A stretch of DNA of 64,000 bases from assembly GCA_963716925.1 (NCBI GenBank), contig CAVQUX010000006.1, positions 310,001-374,000 of the forward strand, written 5' to 3'. This DNA comes from DAISKN01 sp963716925. GTDB lineage: Bacteria > Acidobacteriota > Vicinamibacteria > Marinacidobacterales > SMYC01. The notes below the pieces were generated by a model, which was given only the letters and a program-made list of their open reading frames with translations, did not search any database and was not told the DNA's origin. This document shows, piece after piece, positions 36,946 to 46,177 of the stretch; the first letter of the stretch is position 1, and each line of letters starts with the position of its first letter. A program made the position numbers and the translations under genes.

Positions 36946-37622
36946 CGGTCCAGCATCTCGACCCTCGCGTCTCCGCCGCAGTGCCGGAGGACGAGACTCT
37001 CGAGCTCTTTCGCGGCCGCATCCAGGTCTTCTTGCGAGATCGGCGGCACGCCTTCGAGGACGAGAATCGCGTTCCGAGTACCCTCGGTGAGCTTCGTTCG
37101 CTCCGCTTCCTTCCAGTTCCACCGGCGGCAGATCGCGCTCCGGTCGTCCTTGTAGATCACCTCGCCCGGTTTCGGCGATCGCTCCTCGCTTTCGCCCAGG
37201 AGCTTTACCGGCGGTTCCCCCTCCGAGGCCCGCGTGAGGACGATGTCGCCCTCGATCGCGTCGAGATCCTCTCCGCCCGCCGGGAGGAGATGGGTGAGCG
37301 AGACGACGTTGTAGAGATCGACCAGAGGGTTGATGGAGCGAAGCGGCTCGCCTTTGAGGGCCCGGCGGGCCAGATTCTCGATCGAGGACGGGTAGTCTTT
37401 GGGCTTGGCGCCGAAGGCGCGGTACGCCTCGCGCCAGCACAGAATCCTCGGATGCTCGGCCAGAGACCCGCTGCCGAACCGGGAGCGCGCGGTCTCCTGC
37501 ACCGATCGCAGGAGCTCCGCCTCGTCGGATCGACGGGTGTTGTCGATCGCGCGGAGAACGACGAGAGCGATCCGAGCCTCGGGGAAGAGAGCGAAAAACT
37601 CCGGCGTCGCGGAGAGTTTCAT
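36912..37622 (-). CDS. B3/B4 (tRNA-editing-like) domain protein
   Basis: 236 residues related to the B3/B4 domain of the phenylalanyl-tRNA synthetase beta chain: ILCWREAYRAFGAKPKDYPSS, then LARRALKGEPLRSINPLVDLYNVVSL, then GEVIYKDDRSAICRRWNWKE (each quoted with its local context). Free-standing members may clear misacylated tRNA or bind amino acids; function is not settled. ATG 37622 overlaps the stop of fabI by 4 bases, so it is cotranslated with fabI. Confidence 0.8.
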   Translation of the reverse strand: MKLSATPEFFALFPEARIALVVLRAIDNTRRSDEAELLRSVQETARSRFGSGSLAEHPRILCWREAYRAFGAKPKDYPSSIENLARRALKGEPLRSINPLVDLYNVVSLTHLLPAGGEDLDAIEGDIVLTRASEGEPPVKLLGESEERSPKPGEVIYKDDRSAICRRWNWKEAERTKLTEGTRNAILVLEGVPPISQEDLDAAAKELESLVLRHCGGDARVEMLDRQRPEAAFEAR

Positions 37623-38404
37623 CGCGTCTCGACGGGAAACGCGCTTCCGAGGATGTGATAGCCGGAGTCGACGTAGAGGATCTCTCCAGTGATCCCCCGG
37701 GAGAGATCCGACAGCAGGAACGCCGCGGCATCTCCTACCTCCGCCTGATCGGTGTTTCGCCTGAGCGGGGCGAAGGTCCGATGGTGCTCCAGCATGCGCG
37801 AGATCCCGTGGACTCCCGAGGAAGCCAGGGTCTTCACCGGGCCGGCGGATATGGCGTTCACCCGGATTCCCTTCGGCCCGAGGTCCGAGGCCAGGTAGCG
37901 CACGGACATCTCGAGAGCCGCCTTGGCGACGCCCATCACGTTGTAGTTGGGAACGACGCGCTCGCCGCCGAGGTAGCTCAGAGTCAGGATGCTCCCTCCC
38001 GCGGTCATGAGCGGAGCCACCCGCCGGGTGAGGGCCGTCAGGGAATAAGACGACACGTCCTGAGCGATGCGGTAGCCTTCCCGCGACGTCTGCACGAACT
38101 CCCCGTCGAGCTCCTCCCGGAGTGCAAAGGCCACGGCGTGAACCGCGAAATCGAGACCGCCGAGCTGCTCCTGGAGCGCGGGCACCAGGGCATCGAGCTC
38201 TTCGTCCCTGGTCACGTCCAGAGGCAGTATGACCGGGCTCACGAGCTCCGCGGCGAGCTTGCGCACGTTCTCCTCGAGCCTTTCGCCCTGGTAGGTCAAC
38301 GCGAGCCGCGCTCCCTCGCGGGCGGCCGCCTGCGCGATTCCCCAGGCGAGCGATCGCTTGTTGGCGACCCCCACCACCAGCCCTCGTTTTCCCGACAGAA
38401 GCAT
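37619..38404 (-). CDS. fabI: enoyl-[acyl-carrier-protein] reductase (NADH)
   Basis: Last step of each fatty-acid elongation cycle. 261 residues, the FabI length. It has the atypical SDR glycine motif GVANKRSLAWGIAQAA, the catalytic YNVMGVAKAALE (Tyr-x6-Lys), and the substrate-loop and C-terminal patterns RVNAISAGPVKTLAS and GEILYVDSGYHILG. It leads a pair with the B3/B4 gene. ATG 38404 lies 36 bp after the amidase stop. The expected drug target of triclosan-type inhibitors by family. Confidence 0.95.
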   Translation of the reverse strand: MLLSGKRGLVVGVANKRSLAWGIAQAAAREGARLALTYQGERLEENVRKLAAELVSPVILPLDVTRDEELDALVPALQEQLGGLDFAVHAVAFALREELDGEFVQTSREGYRIAQDVSSYSLTALTRRVAPLMTAGGSILTLSYLGGERVVPNYNVMGVAKAALEMSVRYLASDLGPKGIRVNAISAGPVKTLASSGVHGISRMLEHHRTFAPLRRNTDQAEVGDAAAFLLSDLSRGITGEILYVDSGYHILGSAFPVETR

Positions 38405-38440
38405 CCGGCGAACCTCCGTTTGGATCGATGAGAGGGCGGA

Positions 38441-39796
38441 CTATACAGCAGGAGTGCGGCCGGGGCCAGATCGGATCTCGAAGGCGCGTGCGACGCGGAG
38501 GAGCAGGCCTTCGCGCCGAGGCGCCGCGGCGAGCTGGAGGCCGATCGGAAGTCCGTTTCCGGTGAAGCCGCAGGGGAGCGAAAGCGCGGGAAAGCCGGTG
38601 GTGTTGAACGGCCCCGGGAGTCGGAGGAGCCCGCTTCGAAGCTCCTCTCCGTTCTCGAGGACCGAAGCCCCAATGGGAGGCGCGGCCGCCGGAGTCGAGG
38701 GCACGGCGAGGACGTCGATGCCCTCGAACGCTCTCCGGAACGCGCCGTAGACGACGCGGCGCACCCGAAGCGCCGCGAGGTAGTCGACCGCGGGCACGAG
38801 AAGCCCGAGCCTCAGGAGATCTCTCGTATCCTCGCCATAGTCCTGGGGGCGCGTCCGGAGGTTCTTCTCGTGATAGCAGGAGGCCTCGGCAAAGGCGATG
38901 GTATTCCGGCAGGCGCCCTGGAGCCCGATCTCCGGAACGTCGATCTCGACGACGGCGGCCCCCAGGCTCTCGAGCCCGCGGAGGGCGCTTCGCACCGAAG
39001 CGTCCACCTCGGGCGCCAGGCTCTCGAAAAAGTAGCGCGGGTGAAGGCCGAGCTTGAGGCCCCGGAGCGGGGAGCTCTCCGCCGGCTCCGGTTTTGCGAC
39101 CGGCTCGCCGGTCATCGCTTCGTACAGGAGCGCAACGTCGTCGACCGTGCGGCCCATCGGCCCCACATGGTCCAGGCTCCACGAGAGCGGAGTCACCCCC
39201 TCGCGGGAGATTCTTCCGTAGGTCGGTTTGAGTCCCACGACTCCGCACAGGGAGGAAGGGATCCGGATCGATCCGCCGGTATCGGTGCCGATGGAGCCGT
39301 ATCCGATTCCGCTCGCGAGCGCGACCGCGGAGCCGCCGCTCGAACCACCGCTGATCCTCGTCCGATCCCATGGATTGCGGGCGGTGCCGTAATGGGGGTT
39401 CACGTTCGAGACGCCGTACGCGAGCTCGTGGAGGTTGGTCTTTCCGAGGAGCACCGCTCCTTTGGCGCGAAGGCTCGCGAGCGCCGGGGCGTCGCGATCG
39501 GGCACGAAGTCGGCGTAGATCTTCGATCCCGAGGTCGTGTTGTGGCCCTTGGACCAGACGAGGTCTTTCGCGGTTACCGGGATCCCGTGGAGCGGCCCCA
39601 GGATCTCGCCCCGCCGGCGCATTCCGTCGAGCCGCCGCGCTTCCGCGATCGCCTCTTCCGGCAGGAGGGAGATGAAAGCGTTGAGCTCCGAGAGCCTCTC
39701 TGCGCGATCGAGCTCGCTCCGCACGAGCTCCTCGGAGCTCAGCTCGAATCGAGAGAGGCGGCGGGAAGCGTCGCGAATGGAGTCCGGAGCGCTCAC
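38441..39796 (-). CDS. amidase-signature enzyme (GatA-like)
   Basis: 451 residues. The Ser-cisSer-Lys triad is visible: GIPVTAKDLVWSKGHNTTSG (Lys), GGSSGGSAVALASG (cis-Ser), and YGSIGTDTGGSIRIPSS (nucleophile Ser). It is in the GatA/6-aminohexanoate-hydrolase group, but no gatB or gatC lies nearby, so it is probably a free amidase rather than the tRNA amidotransferase subunit. GTG 39796 overlaps the stop of a 49-residue protein by GTGA, with GGGAG just ahead. Confidence 0.8.
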   Translation of the reverse strand: MSAPDSIRDASRRLSRFELSSEELVRSELDRAERLSELNAFISLLPEEAIAEARRLDGMRRRGEILGPLHGIPVTAKDLVWSKGHNTTSGSKIYADFVPDRDAPALASLRAKGAVLLGKTNLHELAYGVSNVNPHYGTARNPWDRTRISGGSSGGSAVALASGIGYGSIGTDTGGSIRIPSSLCGVVGLKPTYGRISREGVTPLSWSLDHVGPMGRTVDDVALLYEAMTGEPVAKPEPAESSPLRGLKLGLHPRYFFESLAPEVDASVRSALRGLESLGAAVVEIDVPEIGLQGACRNTIAFAEASCYHEKNLRTRPQDYGEDTRDLLRLGLLVPAVDYLAALRVRRVVYGAFRRAFEGIDVLAVPSTPAAAPPIGASVLENGEELRSGLLRLPGPFNTTGFPALSLPCGFTGNGLPIGLQLAAAPRREGLLLRVARAFEIRSGPGRTPAV

Positions 39797-39942
39797 GTCT
39801 CCCGCTCGAGCTCGCTCGCGAAGAGGGGCTCGTCCTCGGGGTTTTGGGGAGCGTTGGTCTTCAGCCGGTCCATCGCCTCTCTCCAGGCGTCGAACCGCTT
39901 CTTCAGCCTCTCGGCCTCGGGGGCTTCCAGATCCTCGAGCAT
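39793..39942 (-). CDS. small hypothetical protein coupled to the amidase
   Basis: 49 codons from ATG 39942 to the TGA that overlaps the amidase start by 4 bases. It is charged and predicted helical (EAERLKKRFDAWREAMDRL), with an acidic tail. It is not a recognisable GatC. The 4-base overlap is the main evidence that it is translated. Function unknown. Confidence 0.5.
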   Translation of the reverse strand: MLEDLEAPEAERLKKRFDAWREAMDRLKTNAPQNPEDEPLFASELERET

Positions 39943-39954
39943 GCGCCCACTTTA

Positions 39955-40173
39955 TCAGCGGTTCGGACGCGAGAACACCGAGCGCTCCTTGAACGACGTA
40001 TCGGAGCTCCAGCGAACCAGGATTCCGCCGATGAGCCCGAGGAAGCCGAGGAGCATGACGATGGCCGCGATGTCCCCGGACGAGACCGCGAAAGCCGGGA
40101 CCTGCGGGGAAGCGGGCGCCGCCCCATTCCCCGTGTAGGCTCCGAAGGCCGTGAACAGCATCCAGAATCTCAT
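39955..40173 (-). CDS. small membrane protein
   Basis: 72 residues: a signal-like N terminus (MRFWMLFTAFGAY), an Ala/Pro-rich spacer and one membrane helix (IAAIVMLLGFLGLIGGILV) ending in a basic tail. 12 bp before the 49-residue gene, on the same strand, so probably the first gene of the amidase operon. It is divergent from the response-regulator gene. No family recognised. Confidence 0.5.
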   Translation of the reverse strand: MRFWMLFTAFGAYTGNGAAPASPQVPAFAVSSGDIAAIVMLLGFLGLIGGILVRWSSDTSFKERSVFSRPNR

Positions 40174-40259
40174 GCTCTATTAATAAGGAACGATTGTGGC
40201 ATTCCTGTGGCAGCCCTTCCCGCAGAGGGTGGCATAGGTTAGATTGTTGATATCCGCTC

Positions 40260-40970
40260 ATGACCGCAAAAAACGCCGGACGGGTGGCCGTCGTCGACGA
40301 CGAGGAGAACATCCGCGAAACCGTGGGCTATGCCCTGAAGCGGGAGGGATACCGCGTCGACCTCTACGCCGATGGCCAGGCCGCGTGGGAGAAGTTCGCG
40401 CACGGACTTCCGGACGTCCTGGTGCTCGACATCGTGATGCCCCGCATGGACGGGCTCGAGCTCTGCCGCAAGCTCCGCGGGATGACCGAGGTGCTCCCCA
40501 TCATCTTCCTCACCTCGCGGGACGAGGAGTTCGATCGCGTGCTCGGCCTCGAGCTCGGGGGCGATGATTACCTGGTGAAGCCGTTCGCGGTTCGAGAGCT
40601 CCTGGCCCGGATCAAGGTCCTCTTCCGGCGCCTCGCGCTCCTCTCGAAATCGGCGGCCGAGCCCGAGGAGAAGCTCGCCCTCGGAGATCTGGAGCTGGAT
40701 CTCGCCCGCTACCAGGCCTGGTGGAAGCGAGAGCTCCTCCCTCTGACGGTGACCGAGTTTCTCCTGCTTCAGGCGCTCGCGCGGCGCCCCGGCCACGTCA
40801 AGTCCCGCGGGCGCCTGATGGAGGAGTGCTACCCGAACGACGCCTACGTCAGCGAGCGGACCATCGACAGCCACGTGAAGCGGCTGCGGAAGAAGTTCGT
40901 GCGGATCGACTCCAAGTTCGACGCCATCGACACGGTATACGGCCTTGGTTATCGCTACCGCGAAGGCTAG
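40260..40970 (+). CDS. OmpR-family response regulator
   Basis: 236 residues. The receiver domain has DDEEN, the phospho-acceptor Asp in VLVLDIVMPRMDG, and LVKPF. The C-terminal winged helix is ChvI/PhoB-like (LTVTEFLLLQALARRPGHVKSR, then SERTIDSHVKRLRKKF, then IDTVYGLGYRY). It overlaps the histidine kinase gene by 26 bp, so the two form a two-component system. ATG 40260 lacks a strong ribosome site. The likely signal is periplasmic stress, by analogy to ChvI/ExoS systems (inference). Confidence 0.92.
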   Translation: MTAKNAGRVAVVDDEENIRETVGYALKREGYRVDLYADGQAAWEKFAHGLPDVLVLDIVMPRMDGLELCRKLRGMTEVLPIIFLTSRDEEFDRVLGLELGGDDYLVKPFAVRELLARIKVLFRRLALLSKSAAEPEEKLALGDLELDLARYQAWWKRELLPLTVTEFLLLQALARRPGHVKSRGRLMEECYPNDAYVSERTIDSHVKRLRKKFVRIDSKFDAIDTVYGLGYRYREG

Positions 40971-42540
40971 CGCTGCCCTTTCGCTCCGGAGATTCCTCTC
41001 CCGGCTCTGGATACGCCTTCTCGCCTTCAACGTGCTCCTGGTATTTCTTCCCGCGGCCGGAGTCTCCTATCTCGCGATCTACGAGCGGAAGCTCCTTCAG
41101 TCGCAAGAGGCGTCGATGGTGCAGCAGGGCCGGCTCCTCGCGGCGGCGCTCTCCGAAAGGGGCGACCTCGATCTCGCCCTCGCGGAGCCGATCCTCGCGC
41201 GGCTCGAGCGGCAGACTCCCTCGCGGATCCGGGTCCTCGACAGGGACGGCTGGCTCCTCTGCGACACCAGCCTCCTCGGCCCTCAGCGAGTGGAGGAGTC
41301 GGCGGAGGCGCTCATCCCCGAGGCCGACCCGCGATCCGGGCTCCTCTATCGCGTGGGAAGCGGGCTGTTTCGCCTCGTGGGTCCGCTTCTCGCGGACGCC
41401 CAGCCGGAGATCGGGCTCGCGCGGGACGAGGCCTATTCGCCCGACGCGCCTTTCGACGGTATCGAGATCCGCCAGGCGCTCTCGGGCTCCTACGGCGCCG
41501 CGACCCGAATCACTCGCGGCGGCCAGCGCTCGGTGACGCTCTACAGCGCCCTTCCCGTGCGAAACGAGGGACGAGTCGTCGGCGCCGTCCTGGTCTCGCA
41601 GTCCACGTTCCACATTCTCCAGGACCTCTACGAAGTCCGGCTCGCCGTCTTCCGCTACGTCGTCGGCGCCGCCGGCGTGGCCGCTATTCTGAGCCTGATG
41701 CTCTCGGCGACGATCTCCCGGCCCCTCGAAAAGCTCCGCTCCCAGGCGAAGGCGCTCATCGGCCGCGGCGGACGCCTCGTCGGAAGCTTTCCCGGCTCGA
41801 CCCGGCTCGATGAGATCGGAGACCTGAGCCGCGCGCTCTCCGAGCTCTCCTCGCGGCTCGAGGAGCGCATGCGCTTCATCGAGTCGTTCGCGGCCGACGT
41901 CTCGCACGAGTTCAAGAACCCGCTCACGTCGATCCGCGCCGCGGCCGAGATGCTGAGGGACGTCGAGGACCCCGGGGAGCGCGCGCGGTTCGCGGGAGTG
42001 GTCGAGCGAGAGATCGCGAGGCTCGAGCGCCTGCTTTCGACCGTGCGCGAAGTGACGCTCGTCGACTCGGAGAGCGAAGAGCCCGAAGCGGAGACGGTGA
42101 ATCTCGCCGGACTCCTGAAGGGGTTGGCGGCAGCCCCACGCTACCGGGAGCGCGGTATCGAGACTCAACTCGAAGCGCCCGAAGCCGGAATCGACGTGCG
42201 GATGCCCGGCCATCGGTTGGCACAGGTCTTCGAGAACCTCCTCGACAACGCCCTGGGATTCACCCCGGATGGGGGAAGAATCCGGGTCAAGCTCGAAGCG
42301 AAGGGAGGAGAGGCGGTTGTGCGGGTCGAGGACCAGGGCCCCGGCGTTCCCCAGGAGCACCGGGAGCGGATTTTCGACCGCTTCTTCACCTGGCGCCCGA
42401 ACGACCGCCGGGCGCGGGAGCACACCGGCCTCGGGCTCGCGATCGTGAAAGCGGTCGTCGAAAGGTACGGGGGCTCGGTCGCCCTGGTGCGCTCGTCTCT
42501 CGGCGGGGCGGGATTCGAGGTGCGGCTACGCCGGCTTTGA
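40945..42540 (+). CDS. sensor histidine kinase (ChvG/ExoS-like)
   Basis: 531 residues from TTG 40945, within the end of the response-regulator gene. A membrane helix (residues ~22-45), a ~190-residue extracytoplasmic sensor with GSYGAATRITRGGQRSVTLY near its end, a second helix (~230-255), HAMP, then the kinase core: SHEFKNPLTSIRAAAEML (His), ENLLDNALGFTPDGG, EDQGPGVPQEHRERIFDRF, and HTGLGLAIVKAV. The sensor looks like that of ChvG, which senses acid or envelope stress in proteobacteria; the ligand here is unknown. Confidence 0.9.
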   Translation: MVIATAKASAALSLRRFLSRLWIRLLAFNVLLVFLPAAGVSYLAIYERKLLQSQEASMVQQGRLLAAALSERGDLDLALAEPILARLERQTPSRIRVLDRDGWLLCDTSLLGPQRVEESAEALIPEADPRSGLLYRVGSGLFRLVGPLLADAQPEIGLARDEAYSPDAPFDGIEIRQALSGSYGAATRITRGGQRSVTLYSALPVRNEGRVVGAVLVSQSTFHILQDLYEVRLAVFRYVVGAAGVAAILSLMLSATISRPLEKLRSQAKALIGRGGRLVGSFPGSTRLDEIGDLSRALSELSSRLEERMRFIESFAADVSHEFKNPLTSIRAAAEMLRDVEDPGERARFAGVVEREIARLERLLSTVREVTLVDSESEEPEAETVNLAGLLKGLAAAPRYRERGIETQLEAPEAGIDVRMPGHRLAQVFENLLDNALGFTPDGGRIRVKLEAKGGEAVVRVEDQGPGVPQEHRERIFDRFFTWRPNDRRAREHTGLGLAIVKAVVERYGGSVALVRSSLGGAGFEVRLRRL

Positions 42541-42723
42541 TCCCAGAAGACGCGCGGGAAGGAAAATGATCGCCCGCAGGAGCTCGAATACCCCGGTCAC
42601 CACGATTCCGACGAGACGGAACGGCAGCAGCAGCAGCCAGACGAAGGGGTAGAGGACGAGAGCCAGAAGCGCCGCCGGCCAGCACACCACCAGCAGAATC
42701 ATCCAGAGCAGGAATTTCGCCAT
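42526..42723 (-). CDS. small two-helix membrane protein
   Basis: 65 residues, nearly all hydrophobic: two membrane helices (LLWMILLVVCWPAALLALVLY and LLLLPFRLVGIVVTGVFELL, split here) with a basic C-terminal end. It converges on and overlaps the kinase gene by 15 bp and lies 36 bp after ligA. Function unknown. Confidence 0.5.
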   Translation of the reverse strand: MAKFLLWMILLVVCWPAALLALVLYPFVWLLLLPFRLVGIVVTGVFELLRAIIFLPARLLGSKPA

Positions 42724-42759
42724 CTCACTCGATCGGTACGAAGGCGCCGGCGGAAAAGT

Positions 42760-44766
42760 TCAGCCCGATTGCACCAGCCCGAGGAACTCCTCCTCGGAGA
42801 GAATCTTCACCCCCAGCTCCTTCGCCTTCTCCGCTTTCGATCCCGCATCCTCACCGACGACCACGAAGCTGGTGCTCTTGCTGACCGAGGACGTCACCCT
42901 GCCGCCGCGCTCTTCGACCAGGCGCTTCGCGTCGTCGCGGTGGAGCTTCTTGAGAGTCCCGGTGAAGACCACCTTCGTCCCCGCGAGAGTCTTCTCCTTC
43001 TGGCTCGCCTCCCACACGAGATCGAGACCGTTTCTCTCCATGTCCTCGATCACCCGCCGGTTCTTCTCGTCGGCGAAGTAGTCGACGACCGAGCGCGCCA
43101 CCTCATCCCCGATCTCGTGCACCGAGAGGAGCTCGTCCTCCTTCGCGTCCATGACCCGGGCGAGGCTTCCGAAGTGGGACGCGAGGACCTGCGCTACGTG
43201 CTGGCCGACGTTTCCGATCCCGAGCCCGAAGAGGAACCGGTCCAAGGAGGCTTTCTTCGAAGCCTCGATCGCGTTCAGCAGGTTCTCCGCGGACTTCTCC
43301 GCGAAGCCGTCGAGCGAAAGCAGGTCCTTCTTCTCGAGCCGGTAGAGATCCGAGAGGTCCTGGACCAGCCCCCGCTCCACCAGCTGGGCCACCGTCTTCT
43401 CGCCGAGGAACTCGATCTCCATCGCGCCCCGGCTGGCGAAGTGCTGGATTCGTCCCGTTTGCTGCGCCCGGCAGCTCCAGCCGCCGGTGCACAGGTGGTA
43501 CGCGCCCTTCGACTCCACCCGGAAGCCGCAGACCGGGCAGACTGCCGGCATCTGGAACTCGGGGGGATCGCCCTTTCGGTGCTCGAGGAGGACTTCGACG
43601 ACCTCGGGAATCACGTCGCCCGCGCGCTGGATACGCACCCGGTCCCCGATGCGCACGTCCTTCCGGCGGACTTCGTCCTGGTTGTGCAGGGTGGCTCGGC
43701 TCACCGTGACGCCGGAGACGTCGACCGGCCGGAGGAGCGCGACCGGGGTGAGCTTTCCCGTCCTCCCCACCGAGACCGCGATGTCCAGGACGTCGGTCAC
43801 TTCCTGCCGCGCCGCGAACTTGAAGGCGACCGCCCAGCGGGGGCTCCGCGAGCGCGACCCGAGCTCCGCCTGCTGATCGCGTCGGTCCACTTTGACCACG
43901 ATTCCGTCGAGCTCGTAGTCGAGCTCGTCGCGCTTCTCTTCGAGCTCCCGGTGGTAGGCGACGACTTCGTCGAGGCCGTCGCACCGGCGGCTCGTCGGGT
44001 CGGTCTTAAAGCCCCAGGCCGCGAGGAAATCGAGCGCTTCCCTCTGGGAGCGTATCGCGACGGAATCCGTATACATCACTTCGTAGGCGAAGAGATCCAG
44101 GGGGCGGCTCGCGGTGACCCGGGTGTCGAGCTGTCGTAGTGAGCCGGAGGCGGCGTTTCTGGGGTTGGCGAAAGCTTCCCTCCCCATCTCGGTCATCCGG
44201 CGGTTGAGGGACTCGAACTCTTCGAGGCGCATGATGGCTTCGGCGCGTACCGCGACCGTGCCGGAAGCAGGCCGCTCTTCGGCGAAGAGCGACAGGGGAA
44301 GCGAACGGATGGTCTTCAGGTTCTCGGAGACGTCCTCTCCCACGGTGCCGTCGCCCCGGGTCGAGCCCCGCAGGAAGCGACCGTCCTCATAGACCAGCTC
44401 CACCGAGAGCCCGTCGAACTTCGGCTCCGCCATGTAGATCACCCGGGAGAGCCCGAGCCCCCTCTCCACCCGCTTTCCGAACTCGCGCACTTCCTCCTCG
44501 TTCATCAGGGACTCGAGCGAGAGCATGGGGGCGAGGTGGCGCACTTCGCCGAAAGCTTCCTGGACCCTTCCGGAGACGCGCTCCGTCGGGGAGTCGGGGG
44601 TCTTGAGATCCGGGAACTCCTCCTCCAGATCCGTAAGCTCCCGCAGCAGCTTGTCGTAAGCCGCGTCGGATATCGAAGGACGGCCCTGGACGTAGTAGAG
44701 ATGGTCGTGGCGCCGAATCTGATTTCTGAGGTCCTCGATGCGCTCCCGCGCCTCGAGCTTCGTCAA
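42760..44766 (-). CDS. ligA: NAD-dependent DNA ligase
   Basis: 668 residues from TTG 44766. This start overlaps the upstream stop as TTGA and has GGAG eight bases ahead, so I prefer it to the longer frame. The domains are in order: Ia (RRHDHLYYVQGRPSISDAAYD), adenylation with the lysine in AEPKFDGLSVEL, OB-fold, a Cys4 zinc finger (CPVCG ... HLCTGGWSC), helix-hairpin-helix repeats and a C-terminal BRCT domain (TGTLKKLHRDDAKRLVEERG). It seals nicks in replication and repair. Confidence 0.96.
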   Translation of the reverse strand: MTKLEARERIEDLRNQIRRHDHLYYVQGRPSISDAAYDKLLRELTDLEEEFPDLKTPDSPTERVSGRVQEAFGEVRHLAPMLSLESLMNEEEVREFGKRVERGLGLSRVIYMAEPKFDGLSVELVYEDGRFLRGSTRGDGTVGEDVSENLKTIRSLPLSLFAEERPASGTVAVRAEAIMRLEEFESLNRRMTEMGREAFANPRNAASGSLRQLDTRVTASRPLDLFAYEVMYTDSVAIRSQREALDFLAAWGFKTDPTSRRCDGLDEVVAYHRELEEKRDELDYELDGIVVKVDRRDQQAELGSRSRSPRWAVAFKFAARQEVTDVLDIAVSVGRTGKLTPVALLRPVDVSGVTVSRATLHNQDEVRRKDVRIGDRVRIQRAGDVIPEVVEVLLEHRKGDPPEFQMPAVCPVCGFRVESKGAYHLCTGGWSCRAQQTGRIQHFASRGAMEIEFLGEKTVAQLVERGLVQDLSDLYRLEKKDLLSLDGFAEKSAENLLNAIEASKKASLDRFLFGLGIGNVGQHVAQVLASHFGSLARVMDAKEDELLSVHEIGDEVARSVVDYFADEKNRRVIEDMERNGLDLVWEASQKEKTLAGTKVVFTGTLKKLHRDDAKRLVEERGGRVTSSVSKSTSFVVVGEDAGSKAEKAKELGVKILSEEEFLGLVQSG

Positions 44767-45047
44767 CGATGGGCTCCGTTGCCGTGGAACCGGGCCTTGA
44801 TCCGCCTTCCGAGCTCCTCCGCTTTCTCCCACGGTCCCGGGTAGCGCGCGCGAACGCGGTCGCGCAGGCGCGCGACGAAGGGGACCTCGCTCGAGAGAAG
44901 GGCGACGGCTATCAGAAGGAACAGCACCCCCTGGAGAAACGGCAGGAACAGACCCACCACTCCCAGCGGAAGCAGAATCAAGCCCAGTGTAATCTTGATC
45001 CCGCGCCAGACGGGGTGCGTCGCGGAGCCCTCGAGGCCCTGGTCCAT
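44763..45047 (-). CDS. PGPGW-type transmembrane protein
   Basis: 94 residues with two close membrane helices: ITLGLILLPLGVVGLFLPFLQ and VLFLLIAVALLSSEVPF, split at a Gly/Pro turn. The basic cytosolic tail (RLRDRVRARYPGPWEKAEELGRR shortened here to its start) fits the small PGPGW/YbaN-like membrane family of unknown role. Its stop overlaps the ligA start by 4 bases. Confidence 0.6.
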   Translation of the reverse strand: MDQGLEGSATHPVWRGIKITLGLILLPLGVVGLFLPFLQGVLFLLIAVALLSSEVPFVARLRDRVRARYPGPWEKAEELGRRIKARFHGNGAHR

Positions 45048-45065
45048 GGATTCAGATTAGACGAA

Positions 45066-46079
45066 TTAGCTCCCGGCCCGGAAATGGGGCACCGGGCAAT
45101 CCGCCATCGTGCGCAGTCCCGGCTCGAGCTTCGGCATCGCGGGCACCATGGCCACGAGCATCGCGATCGTCGCCTCGTCGCCGGCTACCCCGTTCTCGAA
45201 GAGAAGGGTGACGTCGGGCCGTCCCTTGACCGTGATGCGGTCGAAGGGCTTCTTCGCTCCCACGTACATCTGGAGGTCGAGGCTCAACGCTTCCTTCCCG
45301 TTGACGAAGCCGCGGCAAACATGGTGGATGCCCGCCACCTGCCCGGCCTGGACGGTGACGTGGGGCGTCTTGACCCGGGTCTTGGCGAGAACGGGCTTGA
45401 TGGTCTCGTCCACCCGATCGAGGTTCCATCCCAACCCCTCGGCGACGAGGTGGGTGGACTCGAGAAGACCCACGTGCCCGAGCTCTCCGTTCTTCACCCC
45501 CTTGCGGAACCGCGCCGGGGTCATCCCCGCCCCCACCTTCTGCTGGAGGTTCGGCCTCCGGGTCGAGGCGTTGACCACGCGCTCGATTCCGACCGACTTC
45601 AGCTCGAGGCAGGGCGCGGTCGCGGCGAGCGCCATCGTATCCATGACGAAACCGGGATTCACTCCGGTGCCGAGAACCGAGACTCCCATTCCCTTCGCGT
45701 GGCGGTCCAGATCCTTGGCCTGGGCCGCGTAGCGCACGTGCGGCAGGAGAAGCTCCTCGCAGGAGCTCACGACGTGGGCCCGCGCGTCCACGCACTGCTT
45801 GATCTGAGGCAGTGCGTCCTTGAAGCGGGAGCTCGTGGTGAGGATCGCCACGTGGGGCCTCGTGACCTGGAGGATCTCGGTCGCCCGGTCCGAGACCCGG
45901 ATCCCGGAGGGCCTCGACAGGCCGGAGAGATCCGCGACGTCGCGCTGCAGCTTCCCCGGATCCACGTCGATGGCGCCCACGAGCTCGATGTCGCGGCGTG
46001 AGAGAATGACCTTCGCTGTTTCCAGACCGATCTGACCCAGCCCGTACAGGACCACTCGGAGCCGCTCCGGAGCCTTCAT
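45066..46079 (-). CDS. dihydrodipicolinate-reductase-like NAD(P)-dependent dehydrogenase
   Basis: 337 residues with an N-terminal Rossmann fold (VVLYGLGQIGLETAKVILS, AIDVDPGKL) and then a C-terminal domain with ASTRRPNLQQKVGAGM, HVGLLESTHLVAEGLGW and GQVAGIHHVCRGF. This is the pattern of 2,4-diaminopentanoate dehydrogenase (Ord) and related DapB-like enzymes. No ornithine-fermentation genes (ortAB, oraSE) are here, so the true substrate is open. It leads a probable operon with the PGPGW gene and ligA on the minus strand. Confidence 0.75.
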   Translation of the reverse strand: MKAPERLRVVLYGLGQIGLETAKVILSRRDIELVGAIDVDPGKLQRDVADLSGLSRPSGIRVSDRATEILQVTRPHVAILTTSSRFKDALPQIKQCVDARAHVVSSCEELLLPHVRYAAQAKDLDRHAKGMGVSVLGTGVNPGFVMDTMALAATAPCLELKSVGIERVVNASTRRPNLQQKVGAGMTPARFRKGVKNGELGHVGLLESTHLVAEGLGWNLDRVDETIKPVLAKTRVKTPHVTVQAGQVAGIHHVCRGFVNGKEALSLDLQMYVGAKKPFDRITVKGRPDVTLLFENGVAGDEATIAMLVAMVPAMPKLEPGLRTMADCPVPHFRAGS

Positions 46080-46162
46080 CCAACGTACCTCCGCATCAGG
46101 ACGACGGGAACCAAACGGCGAAGATTATCTCAATCCCTCCGTCGCGAGCAATCTATATTGGG

Positions 46163-46168
46163 TATATT
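46163..46168 (+). promoter_or_regulatory. putative -10 box of the CPBP gene
   Basis: TATATT, 9 nt before ATG 46178. A second TATATT lies about 10 bp further upstream. Confidence 0.45.
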
Positions 46169-46177
46169 GTGCGTCCC

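Noticed and set aside
38441..39796. Calling the amidase GatA of the tRNA amidotransferase.
   Set aside because: The amidase signature fits, but no gatB or gatC is nearby and the signature alone does not tell the subfamilies apart.
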